DNA from: G963677085 sp963677085
GTDB lineage: Bacteria > Planctomycetota > Planctomycetia > Pirellulales > Thermoguttaceae
NCBI GenBank assembly: GCA_963677085.2
Contig: CAXXFH010000006.1
Span: forward strand, 496,001-560,000
Direction: 5' to 3'
DNA length: 64,000 bases
A program made the position numbers and the translations under genes. The notes beneath the pieces are model-generated. The model made no database searches and was not told the DNA's origin. It worked only from the letters and a program-made list of their open reading frames with translations. Within the stretch, counting starts at the first letter, position 1; every line of letters begins with the position of its first letter. Of the stretch, positions 1-7,978 are shown in pieces.

Positions 1-1
1 C

Positions 2-811
2 AACGTCGATCGTCTCGATGCCCACAAGCTGGCCAACCGGCAGGTCAACGACGTGCTGTTGCGGCTGATTCCCCACTTCGACATCCTGGCCGTTCAGGGC
101 CTGCAATCGCGAAACGTGGGCCTGCTGCACGAACTGGTCGAGCAGGTCAATGCCATGGGCCACCACTACGATTTCGCGGCCGGCAAGATCCTTCCCGAGC
201 AGTCGGCCGAGCTATTTGGGGCGTTTTTGTTCGATCGCCGCACGATCGAGATCGACCATGCCCTGGCCAGTCCGATCCGCGATCCGGCCGGCTGGTTTCG
301 CCGGCGCCCGCTGGTAGCCGAGTTTCGCACGCGAGGGGCCGACCCGGCAGCGGCCTTCACCTTTAAGCTGATCAACGTTCACACCGACCTGGATCGGGCG
401 GAAGCCGAGTTGGATCTGCTCGACAACGTGTATCAAGCGGTGCGCGACGACCGGACGATCCAAGAGGGTGGCCCAAGCGAAGATGACGTCATTCTGTTGG
501 GCGACTTAGCGGCCGACCCGGCCAACCTCGGCGAGTTGGGCAAACTGCTCGACATCACCGTGGCTGTTACCTCTACGCCCACCACGTTTCGCGGCACCCG
601 ACCGATCGACAACATTCTCTTCAATCGTCGGGCGACGACCGAATTTACCGGCCGGGCGGGTGTGTTGGATCTGATGCGGCAGTTCGATTTGACCCCCGAG
701 ATCGCCCGGCAGGTTTCCCGGCATCTCCCGGTCTGGGCAGAGTTCAGCACTATCGAGGGGGGCGACTACGACCACTTGGCGAAGCAGCCGGGAGCGTCGG
801 CTCCGCACTGA
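2..811 (+). CDS. Endonuclease/exonuclease/phosphatase family protein (5' truncated by window edge)
   Basis: The frame is open from base 2, so the gene starts upstream and only its C-terminal 269 residues are visible. The visible part has the DNase I-like pattern: a buried strand followed by an acid/Gln pair (DILAVQGLQ, where the family usually has QE), INVHTD, then ILLGDLAADP corresponding to the family GD(F/L)N(A) block, and a TTFRGTRPIDNILF stretch that matches the substrate and metal-site D-x-I element. The family includes Mg-dependent phosphodiesterases and nucleases; the substrate cannot be told from sequence. The usual catalytic Glu and Asn look replaced (Gln in QGLQ, Ala in GDLAAD), so activity is doubtful. 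GTG at 53 is only an internal codon. Confidence 0.75.
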   Translation, partial: NVDRLDAHKLANRQVNDVLLRLIPHFDILAVQGLQSRNVGLLHELVEQVNAMGHHYDFAAGKILPEQSAELFGAFLFDRRTIEIDHALASPIRDPAGWFRRRPLVAEFRTRGADPAAAFTFKLINVHTDLDRAEAELDLLDNVYQAVRDDRTIQEGGPSEDDVILLGDLAADPANLGELGKLLDITVAVTSTPTTFRGTRPIDNILFNRRATTEFTGRAGVLDLMRQFDLTPEIARQVSRHLPVWAEFSTIEGGDYDHLAKQPGASAPH

Positions 812-1120
812 CGTGGTTGCCCACGTTTAGTTCCCTCCGAAGCGGGGAACGGCCTGTCAGTTTTTTTCTCGACTTACTGGCAGGACGATGGGTCATTCTT
901 GTAAAATACTCACGGTGGCAAGGTCGCCAACCGCAGGGCGGCAGGACCGTTAGCCAAAGCGGTGTTGCCGCATTGGATGCCAACTTCTTTTCTCTTCTCG
1001 GGTCGTTCGACCTTCGAGGGCTTCGTGGCCCTCCGCTTTTTCGTTGGTGCGGTACCGGCATACGGTTACACTGGCATATGGTCACGTTGGCACAGGGTCA
1101 CGTTGACGAGGAGATTCGCC
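812..1120. other. Intergenic region with weak promoter-like signal
   Basis: 309 bp without a convincing gene. A small stem (ACGTGG/CCCACGT) lies right after the preceding stop, without a T-run directly after it. A TAAAAT at 902-907 could be a -10 box for the downstream gene but has no clear -35 partner. Confidence 0.4.
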
Positions 1121-1558
1121 ATGCCTCGCTGGGATAATCTGTTTGATTCCGAACAGGATTCGTTTTTCGATCCACTATGCATCGAGCGTAGTTCGCCGAT
1201 GGACGACGGGGAGGCCGAACTGGTTGAAGCGATTTGCCATGCGGCCACTCCCGGTCCGCTGGTGGTCGACGACGGCAAAGTCTCGGGCGAAGGGGCCATT
1301 GTGGCCATTTTGCCCGACGGCCGTCCGGTTGTGAGCCTTACGGCCCCGGTCGAGCAGACCGAAGACAAAAGCGCCGTAGGGGCCAACGCGGAACTGATCT
1401 GCAAAGCCCGTTATCTCCTGTTGAAGCTGCTTCGAGACCGGCAGCAATGGAAGCAGAAACGAGAATGCCTCCAGAAGCGGATTCGCAAGCTGGAAGCCGC
1501 ACTGCGTGCCAGTCGCACAGTGGACGACAGCGAATCGTTGAAAAGTCACCCGCGGTAA
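1121..1558 (+). CDS. Conserved-type hypothetical protein with C-terminal coiled coil
   Basis: 145 residues; I do not recognise a named family. ATG 1121 is chosen because GAGGAG lies 8-13 bases upstream; the frame is open further upstream (to 962), but that stretch has no coding character. The N-terminal half is acidic, the middle reads like a short beta-rich segment (GAIVAILPDGRPVVSL), and the last ~55 residues are charged and heptad-like (LLKLLRDRQQWKQKRECLQKRIRKLE), predicted coiled coil. No signal peptide or membrane segment, so probably cytoplasmic. The function is unknown. Confidence 0.65.
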   Translation: MPRWDNLFDSEQDSFFDPLCIERSSPMDDGEAELVEAICHAATPGPLVVDDGKVSGEGAIVAILPDGRPVVSLTAPVEQTEDKSAVGANAELICKARYLLLKLLRDRQQWKQKRECLQKRIRKLEAALRASRTVDDSESLKSHPR

Positions 1559-1710
1559 GCCGGCCGATGAGGGCGATTGGCGGTTCGCTTGCGGAGCAAC
1601 TCGCGTGCATAGCTACGCATGGTCTGCCGTAGGTTTGCTGACCCTGGGACGTGTCATTTTCGTGTTTCCCGTATCGCTCCCCTGTCCCTTTGGCCGCGAT
1701 CCTTCTACAC

Positions 1711-1819
1711 TAGTGCTTCGTCACCTCCCGAAGCATCAACAAAGTCCAGCGACTAACGGGAGCGGGTTCCTGCCTGGGTGCGGTAGCACTGATCTGGTTG
1801 GCGGACCTGTCGCCCCGTG
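1711..1819. repeat. Dispersed repeat: TIR-like end plus 71-bp unit also at 30886-30956
   Basis: TAGTGCTTCGTCA (1711-1723) resembles the 14-bp terminal repeat of the element at 3965-4099. It is followed at 1749-1819 by a ~71-bp sequence that recurs at 30886-30956 with the same order of blocks (GCGACTAACGGGAGC, GGTGCGGTAGCAC, GCCCCGTG). The first block is the reverse complement of the core shared with 19292, 39811 and 53951. The repeat ends nine bases before the methyltransferase start. Confidence 0.7.
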
Positions 1820-1827
1820 CCTGCCTC

Positions 1828-2613
1828 ATGATTGAAACTATCGAAGCCAATCTCTACGACTACCCGAAGTATTACGACTTGCTGTTCGGCTCCGACTGGA
1901 AGGCCGAGTTCGATTTCCTCGATGCCTGTTTTGCGAAGCACGCCGGCCGTTCGGTTCGGCGGGTGTTTGAGCCGGCTTGTGGCACGGGCCGTTTGTTGGT
2001 GAAGCTGGCGGCGGCAGGCTACGAGGTGGCCGGCAACGATCTGAACGCAAAGGCGGTGGCGTTCTGCAACGCACGGCTGACTCGCCACGGTTTTACGCCA
2101 TCGGCTGAGGTCGGCGATATGGCCGATTTTCGCGTGCGTCGGAAGTTCGACGCGGCGTTCAACACGATCAACAGCTTCCGGCACTTGCCCGACGAAAAGG
2201 CGGCCGAAGCGCATCTGAATTGCATGGCGTCGGCCTTGGCTAAAGGGGGGCTGTATGTGCTTGGGTTGCATCTCACGCCTGCCCGGCAACCCACCTGCGA
2301 TGAGGAGTCGTGGTCGGCTCGGCGGGGTCATCTGGCGGTGCTCTCGCACATGTGGTCGATCGCGATAGACCGGCGGCGACGCCAGGAACGCGTGGGAATG
2401 ACGGTCGATGTCTACACCCCGCGGCAACAGTTTCGCATCTGCGAAGAAATGGTCTTCCGCACCTACACGGCCGCCCAGTTTGCCAAGCTGCTCGAACGAG
2501 TTCCCTCGTTGGAATTGGTGGAAACCTACGATTTTGCCTACGACATCAACGCACCGGCTCCCGTCGACAAGACAACCGAGGACGTGGTTTTTGTGTTGCG
2601 GAAGAGGGGATAA
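1828..2613 (+). CDS. Class I SAM-dependent methyltransferase
   Basis: 261 residues. The Rossmann-fold methyltransferase pattern is clear: motif I at residues 47-54 (FEPACGTG), an acidic ribose-binding position after the next strand (AGNDLN), then a motif resembling DAAFNTINSFRHL around residue 110 and a post-motif strand. The N-terminal YPKYYDLLFGSD is typical of this general group. ATG 1828 is chosen over the TTG at 1798 because the upstream codons lie in a dispersed repeat. The substrate is unknown; small-molecule methylation is the usual role. Likely cytoplasmic. Confidence 0.8.
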   Translation: MIETIEANLYDYPKYYDLLFGSDWKAEFDFLDACFAKHAGRSVRRVFEPACGTGRLLVKLAAAGYEVAGNDLNAKAVAFCNARLTRHGFTPSAEVGDMADFRVRRKFDAAFNTINSFRHLPDEKAAEAHLNCMASALAKGGLYVLGLHLTPARQPTCDEESWSARRGHLAVLSHMWSIAIDRRRRQERVGMTVDVYTPRQQFRICEEMVFRTYTAAQFAKLLERVPSLELVETYDFAYDINAPAPVDKTTEDVVFVLRKRG

Positions 2614-2786
2614 GGCAGCGGGCAGAGAACGGGCTTGGGATTCGGGAGGTGAGCCCCAGTGCTCAGGCATGGGCGGCAACCTTTGCCTGGCAGGCTCTAT
2701 CGCTTCAGCCAGTAAGGTCGAGTAGGGGCAAATACTGAAAAATCTGGGGGGCGGCGATGCTCGGTTGCGCCGCGGCGCGGCGAACA

Positions 2787-2795
2787 TGGTACAAT
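2787..2795 (+). promoter_or_regulatory. Extended -10 promoter element TGGTACAAT
   Basis: TGGTACAAT fits the extended -10 form TGnTAnnnT. It lies 55 bases before the GTG at 2850 and downstream of the more distal in-frame start at 2757, so transcription from here would exclude the longer protein. Similar TGGTAnnAT strings precede rpoD, epmB and the ECF gene at 60290. No -35 match was recognised. Confidence 0.45.
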
Positions 2796-2849
2796 TCCCT
2801 GGACCCCCACCCGCGGAAGTTGAGGACTATTCGTTTGAGAGCCAGCGCC

Positions 2850-3881
2850 GTGGACACAACCATTCCTATCCAACACGTCGCGCCCGCCGATCAGCCGACG
2901 ACCGTGCATGAGATCGCCACACGGTTGTTTCCGGCTTATACGGTTGACGGGGGTGGTGTGCACTTGGCCGGTTGTTACCTGGACGATTGCCTTTTCGCCC
3001 GATTGAGTTTCCGGCGGGCCGACGACGTGATCGAGGTTTACGTCGATGCCAATGGCGAGGAGGTTCCCGGCGGAACGGTGGCCGCGTTGGGGATGGCCGA
3101 GACGGCCCCGATCGAGAAACCTCCGCACCCCTATCGGGCCAGCGTCGAGCGGATGATCGAGGCTGGCACGCAGCTTGCGGCTGCCCGGCTTCCCGCCGGC
3201 GAAACCCCGGAGCTGTTGCGTGCCCAGGCCCTGTGGTGCAAGCATGTCGAAGGGAAGTTGCGGTTTTCGGTAGGCGAGGCTATGGCCGACCTTCCGTTTT
3301 CGGGCTGGGGACGCACGCTGCAACCGCCTGCGTACGTGTGTCCGTTTTCGGGCGTGGCCACTTTCCACCTGGCAGCGACCGACGATGGGCGTCTTGCGGC
3401 GGCCGAAGAGGTTGCCCGTTGCGAGTATTCCGGGCGCCGCGTACTGAAAGACGAATTGGTGACCTGCTCGGCCACGGGGCGTCGGGTGAAGGCCGAGCTA
3501 TGCACGCCTTGCCCCGTGTGCGGCGAGCAAGTGCTTGTCCACGAGTTGGTGCACTGCGGCATGTGTCAGCAGTTGGTGTCGCCTAGGTCGATTGAACGGG
3601 GGATCTGTGAAGCGTGTCGACAACTGAAGCCCGTCAGTAAGGCCGATCCCCGCATGGCCCGGCTCCTCGACGAATATCCCCCGCTGGATGGGTGGCGGAG
3701 CTGGCAACTGGCCGAAACGTCGATGGTTTACGTGCTGGTCGCGGGCGGTTGGTTCAAACGCCTGCTGCTGGTGGTCGACAAGGAGTCGCTGGAAATCCGT
3801 TATATGGCCACTGCGGTTCGCTTATTGGGGCGGTGGCAAACCGTAGAGCCCAGCCAGCACGCCTACGCTCTTCGCGGGTAG
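2850..3881 (+). CDS. Hypothetical cysteine-rich (zinc-ribbon-like) protein
   Basis: 343 residues from GTG 2850. The frame is open to 2757, but a promoter-like element at 2787-2795 and Arg-rich low-quality residues argue against the longer form. Residues ~164-257 hold a run of paired cysteines: CPFSG, CEYSGRR, CSATGRR, CTPCPVCGE, CGMCQQL and CEACRQL, looking like successive treble-clef or ribbon zinc sites. No signal peptide or membrane segment. The N-terminal half (HEIATRLFPAYTVDGGGVHLAGC) and C-terminal ~85 residues are not recognised. A nucleic-acid or protein-binding scaffold is conceivable but not shown. Confidence 0.65.
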   Translation: MDTTIPIQHVAPADQPTTVHEIATRLFPAYTVDGGGVHLAGCYLDDCLFARLSFRRADDVIEVYVDANGEEVPGGTVAALGMAETAPIEKPPHPYRASVERMIEAGTQLAAARLPAGETPELLRAQALWCKHVEGKLRFSVGEAMADLPFSGWGRTLQPPAYVCPFSGVATFHLAATDDGRLAAAEEVARCEYSGRRVLKDELVTCSATGRRVKAELCTPCPVCGEQVLVHELVHCGMCQQLVSPRSIERGICEACRQLKPVSKADPRMARLLDEYPPLDGWRSWQLAETSMVYVLVAGGWFKRLLLVVDKESLEIRYMATAVRLLGRWQTVEPSQHAYALRG

Positions 3882-3964
3882 CGCATCTGTCCGGTTAAGA
3901 GTGGTAGCTCGGGCACCAAGGGCAGTTTGACGGCCCTTGCTTCAGCAGGCGGAGAAGCCGCCAC

Positions 3965-4099
3965 TAGTGCTTTGTCAAACCTAAAAAATGGGGTGCCATG
4001 CCCACGCTTGCGTGGGCATGTTCCTTGCGATTTCAGCATGTCCACGCAAGCGTGGACATGGCACCCACAACCCCTGGTTTAAGAGTTGACAAAGCACTA
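3965..4099. repeat. MITE-like element, 14-bp perfect TIRs TAGTGCTTTGTCAA
   Basis: 135 bp bounded by TAGTGCTTTGTCAA (3965-3978) and its exact reverse complement (4086-4099). Between the ends lies a second, nested palindrome: GGGTGCCATGCCCACGC...GCGTGG and its inverted partner. There is no coding capacity. The ends start with TA, as expected for an element that duplicates a TA target (IS630/Tc1-mariner style). A close relative lies at 62044-62162. The right end supplies the TAG stop codon of the gene at 4097-4675. Confidence 0.8.
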
Positions 4100-4675
4100 T
4101 TCGTCTTCGGCGTCAGCATCTATTGCGCTGTTGTCGCTGGCCTCACCAGTCTCGGCTGACGATTGAGGGACAACCACCACACCGACGAGGACCAGGGCGA
4201 GTCCTACACCGGCCACCGCGATACTTGTGCCGAAACGCAGCCACCAAGTGGTTAACGCTTCTTCGTAAGCGACGTTGAGGTTTTGCGTGCGGCGTTGCAG
4301 GCCCGTTTCCATGAACACATGCCATACCCGCCATGTTCCCAAGGGGGTAAGGCGGTCGAATTGTTCCTGGACGCGGTCGGGGTCGATTTCTTGGTTGGGG
4401 GGGGCGGGACGCTGTCCGAAAACGTAGACCCCTGGTCCCAGTCCCATCAGGAAGACGATCAGGCCGATCAGGATCAGGCGTTGGCGGATTCCCCAGCGGC
4501 CGGAGGTGTCGCGCGACACGTTGTCCGCTTCGGCGGGTTCCAGTGCTGTGAGCTCCATAAGAGTGGGGACATCGAGCATGGCCCCGCAGGCACACGCGAC
4601 TTGGCCACCCGACTGACCTTTGGTAACCGGTATCTTCTGGCCACAGGAGCACGGCAAGAGGTATTTATCGCTCAC
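4097..4675 (-). CDS. Zinc-ribbon membrane protein, hypothetical
   Basis: 192 residues. The N-terminus has two CxCG knuckles (CSCG at 9-12, CACG at 28-31), a zinc ribbon of the type found at the front of many planctomycete membrane proteins. Two hydrophobic helices follow, about residues 67-86 and 147-168, separated by a ~60-residue loop with a predicted helix; the tail is acidic. The ribbon and tail should sit on the same side, probably in the cytoplasm. Function unknown. Its TAG stop is the first three bases of the repeat at 3965-4099, so the original C-terminus may have been slightly different. Confidence 0.65.
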   Translation of the reverse strand: MSDKYLLPCSCGQKIPVTKGQSGGQVACACGAMLDVPTLMELTALEPAEADNVSRDTSGRWGIRQRLILIGLIVFLMGLGPGVYVFGQRPAPPNQEIDPDRVQEQFDRLTPLGTWRVWHVFMETGLQRRTQNLNVAYEEALTTWWLRFGTSIAVAGVGLALVLVGVVVVPQSSAETGEASDNSAIDADAEDE

Positions 4676-5620
4676 GAACTCGATTCTCCAACAAACAATG
4701 TACTCTTCCCTCCGCGAGCCGGGCCCGGCTCTCCGTACGGCAACCCAGCAAAGATTGTTCTGCCAATTCTCCGGTTAACCTCGAATTCCCCAATGGCCAC
4801 AAAGTTCCCCGATGACCACGAACCCTGCCCAAGATCTTTTAGTCTATCAATCCAGTGCAGGGTGCCTAGGTCATGGCGGGGGTGCTAACCGAGAACAAGC
4901 AATGTGTGGGCAGTGGTTTTTCGGTGTTTTGGTGTCTCCCCCGGTGGGGGTGAACGAAAAACCTCTTAATTTTCCCAGCTCTCCCCACCCAACGCAAGGA
5001 AGTCGGATGTCGGAAAAAAGTAGCGTCGCGAGTGTTTGAGAAATGTCAAGAAACACTGGACGATGGGATTCGTTTGATTAGAATTACATACTACGGCTTC
5101 CCGAGCGTAACGTTCGCATCAGTAAGGTTTGCGGGGTGAGATAAGCGCAATGCCACCCGCCCTCCTGCTTGGTTGGGGAAAATCGGACCAAGTAGTTTGA
5201 TGCTTCTTTTGGTTCAGACCTAGTCGATCCCAAGTGGTGTTTGAGGTTTCTGCGCGCTGAAACCAAGGCGTCGCGGTGGATAAAGGGGTTGCACCACGCG
5301 ACCGCGCCGTGGGTTACTAGGGTGTCTGGGAACACTAGGGGGTCGTTGTATTCTCGCCGTAAGTGGAATCTCTTGACAAATGCTGGAGATTGTCTGCCAC
5401 GGCGAAAATCGGTGGTAGAATATTCGTGGCTTTCCGGCATTAGCTGAGTGGGATTGAACGCTAAATACAGCGAGACGCTCTACGGATAAAACCGCGCAAC
5501 GCGGTTGGTGAGTTGCTGTGCACAACTACCCTCGTTTGCCGAGGTGGTATGGCGTCGTAGCCGATCCGTCACGCACCGGAAACCAGATCACCGTTACGGA
5601 ATCACCAGAGGAGTACTGAA
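4676..5620. other. 945-bp intergenic region upstream of rpoD
   Basis: I see no gene here: open frames on both strands lack family features, start signals and codon character. It holds an extended -10 promoter element TGGTAGAAT at 5413-5421, about 200 bases before rpoD, implying a long 5' leader. A TTGACA at 5373-5378 is too far (37 bases) to be its -35 box. The leader itself (5430-5620) could be regulatory. Confidence 0.5.
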
Positions 5621-7192
5621 TTGTACGACGCACTGTTGGATGAACTAGACGACGACGCAACTTCGCGCGCTGACGAATCGCTGGAACGGGTTGCGGAAAG
5701 CGCTAAGGATCCGAGCGATGGCGACGATGAGGACGATCTCGTTCTGGCATTGAACGACGATGATGCGGATTTAGACCTCGACGAGGATGCCGACGATCTG
5801 GCATCGTTCGACGAGAGCGAGTCGTGGTCTGATGATCCGGTCCGGATGTACCTGACGCAGATGGGCGAGATTCCCTTGCTGACACGCCAGCAGGAAATCG
5901 CGCTGGCCAAGCAGATCGAGACCACGCGGGCCAAATTCCGCCGTAAGGTCATCGAGTGTGACTACGTCATGCAGACGGCCTATAAGGTCCTGCGCCGGGT
6001 TCACGAGGGCGAGCTTCCTTTCGATCGCACTGTGCAGGTTTCGGTCACCGATCATCTGGAGAAGCACCAGATTCTCGGCCGCATGCCGCATAACCTCGAA
6101 TGCCTGGAAGCCTTGCTCAAGCGCAACCGGTATGACTACCGCATCGCCACCAGTAAGTCGCGTCCCGCGGCCAAACGCCGCGCTGCGTGGCGCCGTTTGG
6201 GTCGTCGGCGAAAGCGCTGTGTACGTCTGGTCGAAGAGCTGGGCCTGCGAACGCAACGCATCGAGCCGATGATCAAAACGCTCGAAGAGTTTAGTCGTCG
6301 AGTCGATGAACTCAAAGTTCGTATCGACGAACACAAGAAAAATCGTGGCAAGTCCCGCGAGCGGGAGCCTTGGCTGATCGAATATCGCAATATCCTTCGC
6401 GCTACCCAAGAAACCCCCACCAGCCTGCGCAATCGCGTCCGCTACCTCAAAGCGGTTTACGCTGAGTACCAGGAAGCCAAACGTGGGTTGTCGGAAGGAA
6501 ACTTGCGCCTGGTTGTTTCGATCGCCAAGAAGTACCGCAACCGTGGGCTGAGCTTCCTGGATCTCATCCAGGAGGGCAATGCCGGCTTGATGCGGGCGGT
6601 CGACAAGTTCGAATACCGCCGCGGCTTCAAGTTCTGTACCTACGCCACCTGGTGGATTCGCCAAGCGATTACCCGGGCGGTGGCCGACCAAAGCCGCACG
6701 ATCCGTATCCCGGTCCACATGGTCGAGACCATGTCGCGGGTGCGGAACGTATCGCGGAAGCTGCTGCAGAAGCTGGGACGCGAGCCGACCATTGAGGAAA
6801 CGGCCCGCGCGGCCGGCACCTGCGTGGAAGAAGCTCGGCGGGTGTTGGCCATGAGCCGATATCCGATCAGTCTCGACCGACCGGTGGGCAATAGCGAAGA
6901 CAGCCAGTTTGGCGATCTTCTGCCCGACGGCGCGGCCAAGGCCCCGTCGCTTGGTGCGGCCCAGGGTATGCTCCGCAACCGCATCGGCAAGGTGCTGAAG
7001 ACGCTAAGCTACCGCGAACGCGAGATTATCAAGCTTCGCTACGGCCTGGGCGACGGCTACAGCTACACCCTGGAGGAAGTGGGCCACATTTTCAAAGTGA
7101 CTCGCGAGCGTATCCGTCAGATCGAAGCCAAGGCTGTCCGTAAGCTCCAGCAACCGGCCCGCAGCCAGGAACTCGTCGGGTTCCTCGACTAA
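5621..7192 (+). CDS. rpoD: RNA polymerase sigma-70 factor, primary type (RpoD/SigA)
   Basis: 523 residues from TTG 5621, which has GAGGAG seven bases upstream. The first ~70 residues are extremely rich in Asp/Glu, like region 1.1. Region 1.2 starts near residue 71 (DDPVRMYLTQMGEIPLL). A ~180-residue basic/charged spacer separates it from region 2 at ~291-365 (EGNLRLVVSIAKKYRNRG, the DLIQEGN block, TYATWWIRQAI, RTIRIPVHM). Regions 3 and 4 follow, ending in the helix-turn-helix TLEEVGHIFKVTRERIRQIE. This is the housekeeping sigma-70 architecture; it should direct core polymerase to -35/-10 promoters. A close paralogue elsewhere cannot be excluded. Transcription ends at a strong hairpin 116 bases downstream. 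Confidence 0.9.
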   Translation: MYDALLDELDDDATSRADESLERVAESAKDPSDGDDEDDLVLALNDDDADLDLDEDADDLASFDESESWSDDPVRMYLTQMGEIPLLTRQQEIALAKQIETTRAKFRRKVIECDYVMQTAYKVLRRVHEGELPFDRTVQVSVTDHLEKHQILGRMPHNLECLEALLKRNRYDYRIATSKSRPAAKRRAAWRRLGRRRKRCVRLVEELGLRTQRIEPMIKTLEEFSRRVDELKVRIDEHKKNRGKSREREPWLIEYRNILRATQETPTSLRNRVRYLKAVYAEYQEAKRGLSEGNLRLVVSIAKKYRNRGLSFLDLIQEGNAGLMRAVDKFEYRRGFKFCTYATWWIRQAITRAVADQSRTIRIPVHMVETMSRVRNVSRKLLQKLGREPTIEETARAAGTCVEEARRVLAMSRYPISLDRPVGNSEDSQFGDLLPDGAAKAPSLGAAQGMLRNRIGKVLKTLSYREREIIKLRYGLGDGYSYTLEEVGHIFKVTRERIRQIEAKAVRKLQQPARSQELVGFLD

Positions 7193-7219
7193 CGCTTGGT
7201 AAAACTCGAAAGACGAGTT

Positions 7220-7281
7220 GGGTGCTACTGGCTGCTTGCCAGCCAGTGTCGAGTAGGGGCGCACAAGTGTCCATGGCACCC
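7220..7281. repeat. Dispersed palindromic repeat (CTGGCTGCTTGCCAGCCAG type)
   Basis: GGGTGCTACTGGCTG... with the internal hairpin CTGGCTG/CAGCCAG and a distal GGCACCC. It belongs to the family also seen at 22651, 26025, 49830 and 51539. The GTCGAGTAGGGGC block at its centre also occurs at about 2717. Confidence 0.6.
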
Positions 7282-7307
7282 TCTGGTACTTAGGACGATA
7301 ACCAACC

Positions 7308-7352
7308 AAACCGCCTGCGACTTGGTTCACACCAGTCGCAGGCGGTTTTTTT
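7308..7352 (+). terminator. Rho-independent terminator after rpoD
   Basis: A 13-bp perfect stem, ACCGCCTGCGACT (7310-7322) with AGTCGCAGGCGGT (7334-7346), is followed directly by eight Ts. This is the strongest intrinsic terminator in the window and separates rpoD from the first ECF cassette. Confidence 0.85.
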
Positions 7353-7453
7353 CGTTTCTGGCCGGTTTCCTGTAACGATTCGTGTTGCTCCCGAAAATAA
7401 GTCATAGCGGGAGGAGTGTCTTCCGCGATCGCCCCACATTTGGACCCCCTTGC

Positions 7454-7978
7454 ATGTCAGCCAACACGCCCGAGCAACTGGCCCGGCTTTGGACCCGTAC
7501 GCAGCCCGCGGTGGCGGCCTACGTTTCCTCGCTGTTGCCCGACTTCCATCAGGCGGAAGACGTGCTCCAGGAAGTGGCCGTCACACTGGTCCAGCGGTTC
7601 GACGACTACGACCCTCAGCAGCCATTTCTGCCGTGGGCTCTCGGTGTGGCGCGAAACAAGGTGCTCGCCTCGCGGCGCACCTTCAGCGTCGATCGCCACG
7701 TGTTCGACGAGGAGCTTACCGAGCGGTTGGCCAGCGTTTGCGAGGAGATGTCGGGCGAGTTGGACTCGCGTCGCGAGGCACTCCGAAAGTGTGTCGAGCA
7801 GATTCACGGCCATGCCCGACAGGCCCTCGAGTTGCGTTACGCCGACGGGCTGAAGCCGGCCGAGGCGGCGAAACACTTGGGCCTCAGCGACAGTAACGTG
7901 CGCGTCATGTTGCACAGGGCTCGAACCCTGTTGCGCGAATGTATCGAGCGGCGTTTGGCAACGGTTACCGGTTCATGA
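7454..7978 (+). CDS. ECF sigma factor, cassette A
   Basis: 174 residues with region 2 (LLPDFHQAEDVLQEVAVTLVQRF then FLPWALGVARNKVL) and region 4 (ALELRYADGLKPAEAAKHLGLSDSNVRVMLHRARTLLRECI), no region 3: a minimal ECF sigma. ATG 7454 is chosen because the residues before it (from 7382) are not sigma-like. The stop overlaps the start of the FecR gene as ATGA, so the two are translationally coupled and almost certainly form a sigma/anti-sigma pair. Its regulon probably includes the operon itself and the PEP-CTERM gene at 9646. Confidence 0.88.
   Translation: MSANTPEQLARLWTRTQPAVAAYVSSLLPDFHQAEDVLQEVAVTLVQRFDDYDPQQPFLPWALGVARNKVLASRRTFSVDRHVFDEELTERLASVCEEMSGELDSRREALRKCVEQIHGHARQALELRYADGLKPAEAAKHLGLSDSNVRVMLHRARTLLRECIERRLATVTGS

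Noticed and set aside
4283..4888. 201-residue plus-strand frame opposite the zinc-ribbon membrane protein
   Set aside because: No start signal or domain; the minus-strand product has zinc knuckles and two membrane helices.
5373..5421. TTGACA plus TAGAAT as a standard sigma-70 promoter
   Set aside because: The spacing is 37 bases rather than 16-18; only the extended -10 element is kept.
5084..5440. 118-residue minus-strand frame upstream of rpoD
   Set aside because: No recognisable features, no ribosome site; overlaps the probable rpoD promoter.
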